Positions 11,149-23,084 of a DNA stretch of 64,000 nucleotides are shown piece by piece. Position numbers and translations under genes: made by a program. Location: positions 46,954,753 to 47,018,752 of the forward strand of contig OY754469.1 of assembly GCA_963575645.1 (NCBI GenBank). The letters are read 5' to 3'. The stretch is from Xanthostigma xanthostigma. Taxonomy: Eukaryota > Arthropoda > Insecta > Raphidioptera > Raphidiidae. Every line of letters begins with the position of its first letter. Positions within the stretch are counted from its first letter, which is position 1. The notes beneath the pieces are model-generated. The model worked only from the letters and a program-made list of their open reading frames with translations. It was not told the origin of the DNA and made no database searches.

Positions 11149-11860
11149 CTGGTTTTAGTTTTTAAACATTTTTTTAATGATATTTATATTTTTTACTTTC
11201 AATCAAATTGTAAATTTAGGAAAACTAATATCAATTGATTTATATTTGCTGACAGTCAATTTGAAAAGTTAACTGACAAATATGTATTGACAGTGAAAAT
11301 GTTCCACGATATCCAAATATTGATTTTTTCCACCTTTCACATCATTAACTCTAGTACGAATCATTCGGTTGTACAACATAATTGGACACATCCGGTCGGT
11401 ACTTTTAAGATTTATCAGATTTGGTGGCCGTTTTTTATTGACAAATAACAAGCTTGACATGAAAACTATAAACATTACTTACACAATAGCCTTTATTATA
11501 GTTAAAAAAAACGAGTGTGCTTTAGACCACACGACTGAAGTAAACTTCTTCCTGCCATAATTTGTTATTATTCGTCCGAAAATTCACAAAATATGAACTT
11601 TAAAAGGAATTTACAATTTTATTTACTTTAAACGTAGAATATTTAATGTATTGAACAAAAAATATTAATTTATAAAATTGTTCAAGAACGAAATGAACAA
11701 TCTAATGTAAGAAGAAAGAAATATAAACATAAAGATAATGAAAACAAAAGTAATACATTGCAATTACTTAGCTCTCGTTGGATTTTAAGCGTAAATCTTT
11801 ATGAAATATTATTTAGCGCTGCAAGTTAAGTAGGTTTACAAAACTCTTTTCTGTCACCCG
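11149..11860. other. Unassigned A+T-rich stretch
   Basis: Nothing recognised. Overlapping opposite-strand frames at 11269-11560 have no domain. Confidence 0.3.
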
Positions 11861-11896
11861 AGAGAGAGAGAGAGAAATAGGGAGAGAGATAGAGAC
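11861..11896. repeat. (GA)n microsatellite
   Basis: Imperfect AG/GA run interrupted by AAATAGGG. Confidence 0.85.
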
Positions 11897-11922
11897 TATG
11901 TATTAATAAATCTTACAGTTTT

Positions 11923-11953
11923 GCGCCCGGGTAAAACTGGGCCGGACCGCTAG
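11923..11953 (+). mobile_element. Helitron family 1, 3' terminus
   Basis: GCGCCCGGGTAAAACTGGGC forms a hairpin, followed by CGGACCGCTAG and then T. This matches the 3' end of the Helitron at 784. I could not find its 5' end. Confidence 0.6.
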
Positions 11954-12345
11954 TAATATAATAATTGTCAAAAAGTAAGGCAATATATTATAGGAGATCT
12001 ACTATATAAGTCAGACTAAAACGTTCGTATTCTATAGTGATTATAATATCGCTTTATATTATTAAAAAGCGTTTCAGACCGTTGAGAAACTTCTATTTTG
12101 ATTAATTGTTCTCGGGTTATTTTTCAACCGTTAACAATTTAATGAGTGTAATCAAACATAATTTATTGGCAATAATTTCTAATTATTTTGCACTTGTAAC
12201 TAGCAGGGTGTCTAATTAAGAACATAATGCTGTTTATGTGTAACACAATCTACTTAATTTTATAGTAATTTATGGCCTTGCATGGCGTTTTTAACACATT
12301 TAGAAAATTGAAAAGAAAGAGAACTGTTTTCACTAGATTTTTTCA

Positions 12346-12600
12346 TCTGTACTAATATATAAAGCTGAAGAGTTTGTTTGTTTGTTTGTTTGAACGCGCT
12401 AATCTCAGGAACTACTGGTTCAAATTGAAAAAAAAATTTTGTTGGATAGCCCATTTATCGAGGAAGGCTATAGGCTATATAAAATCACGCTACGACCATT
12501 AGGAGCGAAGCATTAATGAAAAATGTTGCAAAATGTATCTCAAAAATAAGCTTCTATTCAGGTGAAATATACTAACTAAATATACTCATATTAGCGTTGT
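12346..12600 (+). mobile_element. Helitron family 1, 5' portion
   Basis: Starts A then TCTGTACTAATATATAAAGC, runs through (GTTT)n, GAACGCGCTAATCTCAGG and GGATAGCCCATTTATCGAGG, and continues to ATACTCATATTAGCG. This is the reverse complement of the 5' half of the Helitron at 784-1396. It breaks off at about 12600 with no hairpin/CTAG end, so it is 3'-truncated. Confidence 0.7.
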
Positions 12601-14671
12601 AAGTACACAATCTCAGGTGGCTCCGTTACAATGAGAAAACAATTGCTTTTGCAAGTATATCACGAAAAAAATATTATAAAAATCGATTTTTGACGAATGC
12701 AACTTTTTTTCTCTCTAAAATTTCAAAATAACAGCGCTGGGGGATAAAATAGACTGCCGCGTATTCGAGTTATAGATTAGTGCTTCGTGAATCATCAACG
12801 TTTCAGTAATTCTGTCCTAGATTGGAGTGGACTACACTAATGATGTCTTACTGTGGATTTGAAAATTGAGGTTGACAAAATATGAGTGAAAAGAAGTTCA
12901 GGCTGAAATAAATCTGAGTAAATAATAACAAAATAGGGACGCATAACAAGTGAGTCACGGACTTATTGTTAGACGTTTCCTACGTAAAAACCTTGTCTTT
13001 AGGTTACACGGCTTATACAGTGTGTTTGACTATACGTGTTAATTTTTACACTGTATTCAAGCAGTATCAAATAGGCTCAGCCCACATAAAAACTGCTGGA
13101 ATGTTATTTTTCACCGCAGTTTTGTTATTTTACGCTTTTTAGTGACCCTTTTTTGAAGGAGGTTTAATTTAAAGGAGGTTGATGCGTTACAGTCCCAATC
13201 AAAAGTAAGTCGAATTCTAAATCGGAACTTTTCAGAATAAATTTTTACAAAAGGTTATAAGTCGACGATACCAATAAATTATTGTCATAAAGGCATAAAT
13301 AAATCATTTTTTTTATTATTAATTAATTATTTTAGTTTTTTACTTAATAGACTAACTTTTGAATTTTTTGTACAAAGTTAGGTTAGGAAAACTAAATTTA
13401 TGTAAATATCTGTATTTTACATATTTTTGCAGTAAAAAATTAAAAATGAAATTAGAAGTAATGAAAATTAAAATTAAATCATTAAAAAGTTGAAAATTCA
13501 GTCAGAATTGTTAAAATTGTCAAGAATAAAAGTCCATAATCAACAATTGCTAAGGTTTAATAATTTTTTATTGATTAAAAGTAATTGGAAAAAATTTTAA
13601 AATATTTGCAAGACATTGATGCTTTACCCAGTTAGTTTTAAGAACTGCTGACATTATTTGGTTATTTGCAAAAAATTAAAATGTACAGTTTGCATGCTAG
13701 GTTGACATATTTTCCATAAGACTACATGTTAAAGTTTTTTTAATTTATAACTTTATAAATCTCCTAATGATTTTGGATTTTTTACAAAAAAATTTGTCAT
13801 AAAAAATCTATTAAAAAAACTTTATTTCAGATTTTATTCATTATCTTCGTTTAACGCCTCAACCTCCTTAAAAAAAGTTTTTTATTTATATTTTTAGTGG
13901 TCTCTTTTGGTGTCTAATTAAACAACGTTCACGCTTACAACTACAACTTTTGCAATATTTCTTTGATTTTTGTTAATTTATCAAAAGTTATAGTTGGCCT
14001 ATTATTTGATATTAACTTGAATAAAATTTTATTCAAGTCAATATGTTGGTTAAAATCGAACTCACTGTATAATAATTGTATGCATCATGCTCTACGGACA
14101 TAGAAATAGACATTCTTGTTCCGCATGATTATACTCCGATAACGCAATCTATCATTGCAATCAGAAATGACCGACTTAAATTTTGTAAATAGTTTGGCAA
14201 ACGATTAGCACATAGCATTAAATTATTATAATACCTACTTGAAGTATTTATTTAGAATGGTAGATGCGCGCTTATAAATTAGAATTTATGAAAATGTTTT
14301 AGCAATGAATAATGATTCGCATATTGCTAGTATGAATCTGCAATCAGACCTGTCCAAACCCACGCGACCAGGGCCGATCGTATGTGCTTGCTTATAGAAG
14401 TTCAGTTCGCTACCGAAAATGTAGACAAAAGCAATTATTTTACAAGGCGCATATAGATAAATAAAAATAAAACTATGCCTGACTTCTAATAAAATACCAA
14501 CGGGTTCAACCTTTTTCCTTAATTTTTGTCTGTCTGTATGTTTATACCGGTATCACGTGAAAACGGCTGTACAGATACACAAACAAGTACAGGGTTGCTT
14601 TACTCGACTGCTATCATATCAAGATAATATTTCTGTCAAAACCAGCTTTAACGCGAGGGAGGATACAGATA
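12601..14671. other. Long A+T-rich stretch
   Basis: No gene recognised. 13920-13985 resembles the reverse complement of 54215-54265 (shared TTTTGCAATATTTCTTTGAT and the CAACGTTCACG region), so part of it is a dispersed repeat. 14624-14655 weakly resembles 26335-26365. Confidence 0.35.
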
Positions 14672-15067
14672 AATAATAATAATGCGTTTAACGTTCATTT
14701 CTCAACTTTATGTCATAAAAGACGCCATTCGCACCGTTACTATTTTCCATCTTTCACGCTTCCCGTTATTTTCTACATTTTTCGACTTCCACTTAATTAA
14801 TAGCAATGAGCGAATGAAGTAATTTTAGGATGAGGTAGGCAAATTTTGAGCCATAGGAGTTTGACAGGTAATCAGCCATAGCCTTGAATAAGGAACCGTC
14901 TCGATATTTATCTGGAATTATTGAAGAATGGAAAACCCCATGGCCGGTACAGAAATAACCGTTACTCGGCGAGAAGCAGCAGGAAAAAGTCCCAGCCACA
15001 TCTACCCCCGCCCGAATTCGAACCTCCCGAATGCGAGTCCTCTCGACACTACGCCACCCCGCTTGGT
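14672..15067 (-). mobile_element. tRNA-derived SINE family S1, near full length
   Basis: On the minus strand: head GGTGGCGTAGTG (A-box region), ACTCGCATTCGGGAGG, B box GGTTCGAATTC, then GGGCGGGGGTAGATGTGGC, body with GATAAATATCGAGACGG, and an (ATT)n tail at 14672. The loop CTCGCAT in related heads suggests tRNA-Ala (CGC) ancestry; that is inference. Opposite-strand frames at 14793-15130 are by-products of the SINE sequence, not genes. Confidence 0.85.
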
Positions 15068-15737
15068 CCGATAATATCGAAAAGGACGAGAAAGAATCTT
15101 GTTTTTCGAGAAAGAGCATCAGTTAAATGAAGGGTCAAAAGAGGTAAATTAAACTTAGAAGAAGGGCCAACTATCAGAAGTAAATGTCCCTAGGGTTGTG
15201 GGACATGAAAGTAAACAGACGGGAAGAACTTATAATGTTATGTGTGTGCTAAATACGGCACGCGTACATAGTTTTGAAATGAACTGGTGTAACTTCTCGC
15301 ACATAACTAAGAGCATTATTTGCTCTGAGACATTCGCAGCGCAGCCACAATATAAATATGGAACATGAATTAAAGCGTCATATTACATATATGCAACATC
15401 GTTCACATAATTAACACACACGGGTTTGCCACTCTACCTAGAGTACCGCTAGATACAGATGAAGAGATGAGCTGTGCAGTAGCGTCCCTGAAGTTGGACC
15501 CTAGGGAACCATGTTCCCCTTTAAACCGTTCCTCCCATAAAGATCCAAAGCATCGCATATTCCAGCTCCGTTATTATAGAAGTCGTGATCTATGTATACT
15601 TGCTGTCGCATTAATTAACAAGGTCTACTATAATTATAGGCATGATATAAAAGAATCAAAGAATAAATAGTTTTAGAGAAACAGCTCCGACGCACGACTG
15701 GAGTTTACTCCTTAGATACGCTGTGTAATGTATTCAA
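15068..15737. other. Unassigned stretch
   Basis: Nothing recognised. The frame at 15467-15670 starts MSCAVASLKLDP and has no known domain. Confidence 0.3.
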
Positions 15738-15847
15738 TCTCATTCTTTCGCACGTTAAATCCTACAGATATATATGTTTGTCTCTTTTGTATCCCATCTC
15801 ATTATTTTGCACGCTAAATCCGACAGATATATGTTTGTCTCTTTTGA
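15738..15847. repeat. Tandem duplication, ~60-bp unit
   Basis: The block from CTCATT through GCACGYTAAATCC and CAGATATAT to GTTTGTCTCTTTTG occurs at 15738-15789 and again at 15798-15847 with a few substitutions and a 2-bp AT difference. Confidence 0.75.
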
Positions 15848-17041
15848 AGCGGACGAGCGTAACGCCACACTTGAAGCGGTGGAACTTAACGCCTCACCAA
15901 GTGATTTTACTACTCATAACATTTCCATACCGGGCCTTATCAAAATCGTTTCTTAAGGAGTCAACTCCAAAAATGACCCACTGTTAATAGAAACGTTGTT
16001 ATTAATAAGATTTTTAATAAAATAAAAGTTTAAAATACTACAATCGGCCATGTTAACACCGAATGACGTCACGCCTACGTAAATCAAAGAGAGAGAGAAG
16101 TAAATAATCACCATGTCGACTCAATTTTTGTTGCGGTCATTCACTGTTACATCATTTAATTAGTTGATTTGTTGGTTATTCATGGTTTTGTGATATTTTA
16201 TAGCACTTATATATCATTGGTTATTTTTGAGGTTAGTTGACTCGCAGCTAAAGAAAGCCATACTATTTTTACTATTAAGCTACTTTTAAGAAAATATTTA
16301 ATGTAAATTATGTCATTAAATGAATTTACATACCTATCTAAGAAATACCTTTGATTATAATAGAAAAATAGAATAAAATAATTAATTAAACTTCATAAAA
16401 ATTCAGCACATTATAATTAGAATTCACAAATGTTTGGAATATCCGTTCCAGATTTATTAACAAGTAAAATAAATAAATATATTTTTTTAACAACAAATAA
16501 ATGAGCTATGAAATGAGTAGTAGCGAAGATTATTTTTTTTAGTGATGATTAAAAATTACTGAAACCTAAAATCTGTTTTCATGCAAACGAGAATACAAAC
16601 AATGGAAAATTATACTTTTTTATTTTCCGTCCAAAGACAATTATTTCATAACTTCTGTAAAAAACGACTTCCGCTCTTGATCGACTTACAAAACTAAAAC
16701 TAACTGAAACTGACGCCGCTACTGAAGTATTAAAGCTGTTTTATGATGACGCGCTTTCTTGGGAGAGCTTGAAACTATAGCTACTATACTACACTGAAAC
16801 TTGTTCAACACATGCTGGTTTGTTATCAAATCAGGAGCTAAACAAGCCATGAAAATAAAAAGAGTCGCATAACAGCTTGTTTACACCAGGATGGTTAATA
16901 AATAAGACGCACTAGGTACCGGCCTAGGGCACCACAACAGAAGGGGAATCACAAAAAGAAATTACTTTTTTCCTAGTTAGAAGTATTTAGGTTATTAGAC
17001 TTGTGATTAAAAATTATATGAACTAATACAGATCTAATATT
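15848..17041. other. Unassigned A+T-rich stretch
   Basis: I see no gene, RNA or repeat that I can support. Confidence 0.3.
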
Positions 17042-17424
17042 ATGGGTGGCGTAGAGCACTAGACTTGCATTCGGGAGGTGCCGGGTTCGAATCCTGGCGG
17101 GGGCAGATGTGCCTCTCGCCTAGAAACGGTAATTCCTGTACCGGCCATCTTGTTGAGGATGGTTTCCCTCAATAATTCCAGATAAATATCGAGATGGTTA
17201 CTTATTAAAGGCCGTGGCCGATTAACTGTAATTCACTTAAATTTGCCTACCTTATACTAATGTAAAATTCCTTCATTCGCCCATTGCTATTAATTAAGTC
17301 GAAGTTTAAAAATGTAGAAAATAACGGGAAGTGTGAGAGATGGAAAATAGTAATGATGCGAATGACGTATGGGTCTGATAACATAATGTCGAGAAACGGA
17401 CGTTAAACGCATTATTATTATTAT
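17042..17424 (+). mobile_element. tRNA-derived SINE family S1
   Basis: Head GGTGGCGTAGAGCACTAGAC, then GCATTCGGGAGG, B box GGGTTCGAATCC, GGCGGGGGCAGATGTG, CCTGTACCGGCCATCTTG, GATAAATATCGAGATGG and tail CGTTAAACGCATTATTATT. The D-loop part of the head is shortened compared with the copies at 48357-49174. Confidence 0.88.
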
Positions 17425-17599
17425 GAAAAAGTGAAACAGACATATTAAAAGAAGACAATATTAATAAATGTCGAGATCCTACGTTATAAACCAAAACAAC
17501 TAAAAGAGAAAAACCAAGGCACCGTTCCCTATAGTATCTGACCACTTGAGATACTAGTGCATTGCACAATTTTGAATACAATTGCTTACATCTTTTATC

Positions 17600-18238
17600 T
17601 GCGTCTGTGCTATGAAGTACTGGACTGTAGGTGACTCTCTCAACTCCTGAGCGAGTCGTTCATAATGAAAGACTCATTCTCGGAGCGGAGCGAGCACTCT
17701 TTTTTTTGTGAATGACTCACTCAGAGCGCCATTGCTCTATGCTGAGCTGTTTTGTACTGTTGCATTCGCACATTTACAGAGCGCACACGGCACAGAGACA
17801 CTAGTGAACTTTGCACGTACTGAGTTATCTTTACTGAGTCGTTTAATGTTGAATGACACACTGTTTACAGTAACTTAAACCATTCACATTGACGTCGTTG
17901 ACAAAGATATAATATTGTAATAATAAACATTATTATTGCTAAGCTTTTATTATGATAGTTTATTTTTATTATAATATAGTTTTTTTCCGAAATGCGAATA
18001 CTATAAGATCAGAATCATATTAAAATGAGCTCAGAGCTGAGTGTGTGTTTTGTGCTGTGCAATGCTAAGTGACTCCTGAGCATGCATGATGACAGTTCAC
18101 ACCTCTGCAGTCTGCACTCTTATGTAGTGCGTAGTGTCTAGTGTCGCTCCTTTGAACTTCTCCCTCTGATTGACTCTTTTAAGTGAGCGGAGCGCACGGA
18201 GCCAGCTCCCAATAAAGAGTCATGTGGACACATCACTA
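17600..18238. mobile_element. hAT-like relic with TGACTC boxes
   Basis: TGACTC/GAGTCA occurs at 17632, 17713, 18070, 18171 and 18217, with near-matches at 17653, 17671 and 17835. The right end CACATCACTA (18229-18238) equals the end of the hAT element at 56074-56618 (TAGTGATGTG). I could not find a matching left end or target duplication, so the boundaries are approximate. Confidence 0.4.
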
Positions 18239-18420
18239 CTCTCAACACTGATAATCGAAATCAAGAGCAAAGTTCATTCGAGAGTTGAAACATTTACTCA
18301 TTCACATCTCGTATTATTATCATACACCATATTATAATTTCAAATTAATCGTTCGACTATTAAAATCATTCGAATGGCAACTTTTCGATTATTATAAAAT
18401 CAACCACTGTTCCCAACTTT
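18239..18420 (-). repeat. Dispersed repeat H, copy 1
   Basis: Reverse complement of about 180 bp resembles 26696-26875 at about three bases in four; shared strings include GTATGATAATAAWACGAG and AACTCTCGAA. No coding potential. Confidence 0.5.
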
Positions 18421-18764
18421 ATTCGAGACGAGAAGGCCTATTTCCTAGGCAGCACTGACTGGTACAGATTCCGCGCAGAGTACATTTAATATCAACTATC
18501 ATGGCAAGTTGTAAATCCACATATTATAACATAAGTCAGTGTGTGGATGCGTATGTGTGTGTGTTTATATGCGTATTCATTGGTGTGAGTTTATGTCAGC
18601 CAGTGTAGGTAAAAGGGGGCTTCACGATTAATACGCTACGCGCCCAATGTAAATCACTTTCAGTCCTAAATGTAACCGCGCCCGTAAATTACAACAAGTT
18701 ACTGTTCCCTACTAACTCGCACTCTCTAACATGTGAGTGTGCTCGTGTGTGTGTGTGTTTCCCA

Positions 18765-19535
18765 TACATACATAAATAGAAGTTATACAGAACGTTCGAA
18801 AAGATTTAAATATTAACTAGCGGTCCGTCCCGGTTTCACGTTTGCGGCTGAACTAATAGCTTTGAGCAAATTCTACCGGGTTTGCTTCTGAACTAAAAGC
18901 TTTGAACGAATCCTAGCAGATGTCGCTACTTGGTACTAAAACAGTTTTTTTTTTGTTTGCTTCTGAACTAATAGCTTCGAGTATATTCTGTCAGATGTTG
19001 TTACATGTTACTAAAACAGTTTTTTGCACAAAACACCGTAATTTTGTACGAAATATTTAATGAAAACTTATACATACATAAATAGAAGTTATACAGAACG
19101 TTCGAAAAGATTTAAATATTAACTAGCGGTCCTTCCCGGTTTCACCCGGGTGCGAGAGATATAGTCTTCTGCAAAATGTATCACGTTTGTGGCCCGGCGT
19201 CTGAACTAATAGCTTTGAGCAAATTCTATCGGGTTTGCTTCTGAACTAAAAGCTTTGAACGAATCCTAGCAGATGTAGCTACTTGGTACTAAAACAGTTT
19301 TTTTTTGTTTGTTTGTGCTTATTAAGCTTCGAGTATATTCTGTCAGATGTTGTTATATGTTACTAAAACAGTTTTTTGTACAAAACACCGTAATTTTGTA
19401 CAAAATATTTAATGAAAACTATCGCGTAAGTTGGACGAAGCAAAACACATTTTATTAAAATCGGTTCAGTGGATTCGGAGATTAGAGCGGACGAACATCG
19501 TGACACGAGATTTTCATATAGGTATAATATAAAGA
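18765..19535 (-). mobile_element. Helitron with tandemly duplicated 3' part and flank
   Basis: On the minus strand a Helitron-like element starts TCTTTATATTATACC at 19535 after A, and ends in a CCCGGGTGAAACCGGG-type hairpin and CTAG at 19123. A block of about 306 bp that includes the 3' end and about 50 bp of flank (ACATACATAAATAGAAG) is repeated upstream as 18765-19070, with its own CTAG at 18817. The upstream copy lacks about 50 bp around the hairpin between two short TCAC repeats. Duplicating end plus flank suggests unequal exchange or read-through rolling-circle replication. Confidence 0.65.
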
Positions 19536-19550
19536 TGATAGACTAGCCGT

Positions 19551-19583
19551 CATAAATCTGCTCTAAAATCGAGCAGATTTATG
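19551..19583. repeat. Perfect 13-bp hairpin
   Basis: CATAAATCTGCTC and GAGCAGATTTATG around a 7-nt loop. Confidence 0.7.
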
Positions 19584-19905
19584 TATATGCAACTTTTTCT
19601 TTAAATACGTTATTAGATAAACACGGTTCCAATAGCTGGGCTTTTCCTTGTGCAATAACACTATCAATTAATCGTGAAACATAATTATTTTGACATATTT
19701 AATACAAATTGAATTACCAAAAGCCTGCTCATAATGTTTCATATATTTAGTACCGTAGAAAATCGCTTTTTTACAATTGATTTTCGATCTTTAAAATTCA
19801 CTTATCGCAATTATGACATCCTATTGCACATCTGGTAGTCGAACCCTTTCAAATGACATCTCGTACGCTGAAATCTGTCTAGGAGTTTAGGAGGAAATAA
19901 CCGCA

Positions 19906-20168
19906 CAAAAAAAAATTGGTTGTCTGTAAAGTCGGTTTACGGACGATAGTTTTACGTGATAACGTCATAAAGAAACATTGATGAACTCTCTGACGTCACG
20001 CGAGAAGAGAGAGAAATGCGTACAAGCCGACGATTGGGCCGATCGTGCCTCTCTATCGCTTATACCGCGCTCTCGCTTGCACGCTCAGGCTCAGGCGGAA
20101 CGTAACACTTTTTCGTGCGTGCAGCCGGTGTTTCATCAATTTATAAGACGTTATCAGGTCAAAACTCC
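19906..20168 (+). mobile_element. Non-autonomous element D, copy 1
   Basis: Starts ATTGGTTGTCTGTAAAGTCG and ends near GACGTTATCAGGTCAAAAC. TTTTACGTGATAACGTC inside the left end is the inverted match of the right end. Other copies: 43488-43737 (minus), 38428-39055 (minus, rearranged), 58391-58590 (plus, deleted). An open frame (19978-20184, start MMNSLTSREKREKCVQAD) is shared with the 43488 copy. The frame has no known domain. Confidence 0.75.
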
Positions 20169-20626
20169 TAACCTATTAATTTAAAGATTAGCAACCCGCA
20201 TGATTTCTGTCTTCTTTACACCAAAGTGTCGATTCATTTTTAATTTACCGTTGTTGAAAATTTTGTCTATTCCCTAAGTCAATAGTACTTTTTCGATAAG
20301 TTTTTAACTTCTAATTTTAAGGTTCGCTTGAATATATTGAGCAATAAAATTTATATCGTTTTGCATCATTGTTTAATAATATTTCAGACAAAAGAAGTGT
20401 TGCTCACAAACAATGCGGAAACAAAAGAGACACCTAACATTACATAATAGCACAAAACAAAACAATAATGGTGACAATAAATTGTAGATCATAAATGATA
20501 CAGCAGTATAAATTTTATGTTCGAACATTAATTCGCGTTATCAAGTATCTTCGCATATTAAAACGTACATACCTACGTACCTACACCTGTATATATATTG
20601 TATTGTATACACATTATATAATACAG
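20169..20626. other. Unassigned A+T-rich stretch before a candidate exon
   Basis: No gene recognised. The last 40 bases (TA-rich, ending ATACAG) would be the intron end if the exon at 20627 is real. Confidence 0.3.
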
Positions 20627-20702
20627 AATGATTACGAAGGTTGCACCATCACTTTGGAACCGGGGGAAGAATATGTCCTTTGGGATAACAAAGTTCAAGA
20701 AG
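20627..20702 (+). CDS. Candidate internal exon, unknown protein
   Basis: The segment lies between a splice acceptor (ATAATACAG) and a near-consensus donor (AAG then GTAAGT at 20703). In the frame starting at 20627 its 76 nt read 25 codons plus one base and give an acidic peptide: NDYEGCTITL, then EPGEEYVLWDNKVQEG. G+C is clearly above the surrounding DNA. A second frame from ATG at 20628 is also open, so the frame is not certain. I do not recognise the family and see no partner exon nearby, so flanking introns would be long. Splice-site quality makes this the best host coding candidate on the plus strand. Confidence 0.4.
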
Positions 20703-22045
20703 GTAAGTTCGCAAATACAGGAGACTCCTCAAGTACGCGACTTTAGGGGACATAAATGCTGCTTTCGTCTCTGAACTACTTTCTCATTATAAATCCAATT
20801 ACCATGCTTGTAAATTATGATAGGTTATGTTTGTAAAAAAAATATTGCAGATAACATCAGGTAACAAAAGCATATTTAATTTTTTTCATTTCTATTTTTT
20901 TTTTTTGTGAATTATCTTTTTTGATTATTCAAGAATTTTTTTAAGTTAACAAAATATTGAAAAAATGCGTATTTTCTTCAATATTCAAACATTATAATAA
21001 ACAAAATAAACATTTTTTAAAAATTTTTATACCGTGATCTTGTTATAGGTATAGGTATATGAAAAAAATATGGCTCCATGAAGCAACAAATTTATAGGCC
21101 AATTAATTGTTTAAACATTTTTTGTTGTTTTCAATGGCGACGGTTTTTCAACAAAAAAAATTAGTGGGCAACTGCCTCACTTTTTTAAAAATAAATTTAA
21201 AAACATTTTTTCAAGGGAACTTTATTCTTTCAAGTGTCAAGATGACACCATATTTTTTTCAAATTTATACTATAAAAAAATATTTTATGTATTGTACTCT
21301 CAAAACAGGCGGAGCGCTCGAGCTGTCAAGGCCGCGCGGAACCCTATTTTCAACGTTAAATTAAAACTATAAAAAGTAATAGAGTTAGAGTTCCGGAAGT
21401 AGGACTTTTTTATTTTAAATTTTCTCCTCTGTGAGAATTTTTTTTTCAATTTCCGCTATTGCTTATAGTTTTTGAGTATGTAATTGCCAAAAATCTGAGG
21501 GGTCTTATTTGTCTTTTCGTTTTTTGTTAATAACAATTGCAGTTTTTGTCGGCAAAAAAAAAATAAAAAAAAAACGCCTTTTTCGGGATATATTTCCGAA
21601 TCGAATACTCTATTGCTCATATTTTTAGGAGACTTGGATCTATTTTTCTCAATAATCACAGTTCTTGACTAGGCTATTACAAAATCTGCTTTTGATTCAT
21701 TCTAAAATTATGAAGTGCCTAAAAATTTGGTTGTTCTGCAGCGCTCATAGAGCAACCCCCACTGATACTTGATCTTAATTTGTACTTTAGCGCAGCCCTA
21801 TGTATACCCCATGGTTCTAATATATATACAGATAATCATAATTTGTATGTTTATGTTCGCGATGTGTTTCTGTGTGTGTATATGTACATTGTTAATATGA
21901 GGAGTGTAGTTATTTATAAATGTATGTATTTACCGTATAACGGCTGCAATGAATGCGTAATGATAATCAAAGTGCGTTGTGTATTGTTTCATAATTTCGT
22001 TGTGTGTCACTTGAAAGGCAAAGGTTCATAAGTTCATCTCGCTAA
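20703..22045. other. A+T-rich stretch, possible intron
   Basis: Nothing recognised apart from a short GC-rich patch at about 21308-21345 (GGAGCGCTCGAGCTGTCAAG) with the look of an interspersed-repeat end. Confidence 0.3.
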
Positions 22046-22228
22046 CGCTTACGCAAATTTCAAAACAGAACAGTTTGTGTACCAAAGCTAAATAGGTAAT
22101 TTTTATTTATTAATTAATTTTTATTTACTTACAACCTAATGCTTACGCAAAGTTCAAAGCAGAACAGTTTGTATACCAAAGCTAAATAATTTTTATTTAT
22201 TAATTAATATTTATTTGCTTACAACCTC
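22046..22228. repeat. Tandem duplication, ~93-bp unit
   Basis: GCTTACGCAAATTTCAAAAC at 22048 recurs as GCTTACGCAAAGTTCAAAGC at 22141, each followed by GAACAGTTTGT, CCAAAGCTAAATA and TTATTTATTAATTAAT. Confidence 0.8.
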
Positions 22229-22282
22229 TATAGTTCTGAACTTTTGGATTAAATAAAAAATAAGTTCAAAAACTAAAAACCG

Positions 22283-22524
22283 ACTACTGAAAAGTATGAA
22301 ACAAGAAAATATTCTCATCTGAGGATAGTCGTGGTCATATGCCACCTACCCTAACAAAACATTACAACAGTAGTAAGCGACAATTTTATTTATTTGAAGC
22401 GATCATAAGCTCTAGGGCAAAGTGCATCACGCTATACATCTAGAGGAGCCTCATATATATGAGATGGCATACGGCCACGGCTGTTCTCAGATGAGAATAT
22501 TTTCTTGTTTCATACTTTTCAGTA
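22283..22524. mobile_element. MITE family 1, copy 2 with full terminal repeats
   Basis: Terminal inverted repeats of about 58 bp: ACTGAAAAGTATGAAAC and GATGAG regions on the left, mirrored on the right and ending GTTTCATACTTTTCAGT. Compared with copy 1 (10998-11148) it holds an extra 18 bp between two GCGA repeats at about 22378-22400 and a longer right arm. No coding capacity. Confidence 0.8.
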
Positions 22525-23019
22525 TTTAGTTTTTTATCCATGCCATAAAATATATTTTTTTGGTACTTATTATAGTTTCAATATTGAATATGTCTAAATA
22601 TTTTAAATACCAGAATAAAAGTACCGTAGGTATTAGCCCGCATTAACGTTAGCCCGAATTTAACGCGACTCCGATATTTCAAAAAAAAAATATAATACTC
22701 ATAAAAGAATTCAATGAAAGTAAAATTCAATCAGATAAGCATTTATTTAGGTAATTATAGGTAATAACACAGGTTACATTCATGTCAATATAATTAAGTA
22801 ATGTAAAACATATTACATATTACGTAAGTAACAACAGAAAACGGAAATGTTTATTCAGAATCTGAACTGTTTTCAGAATGACAACTCATTGATGTCGTTT
22901 TCATTCACGCTTTCAGTCTCTGTAGCAGAATGTCCTTGTTTATATTACATCCCATTACTTAAACCCCGAATTTAGGGCGAGTCGATTTTTTAACGGAAAA
23001 TAAATGGTCGAAAATATAA
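22525..23019. other. Unassigned A+T-rich stretch
   Basis: Nothing recognised. Confidence 0.3.
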
Positions 23020-23084
23020 TATAATAATAATAATAAATTATCGACCAAATTTTTCAGACAATATATTAACAAACAATATAAAAT

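Noticed and set aside
14793-15130. 108- and 69-residue frames on opposite strands
   Set aside because: Both lie inside a SINE copy.
19551-19583. Rho-independent terminator
   Set aside because: Hairpin in insect nuclear DNA with no U-tract and no upstream gene.
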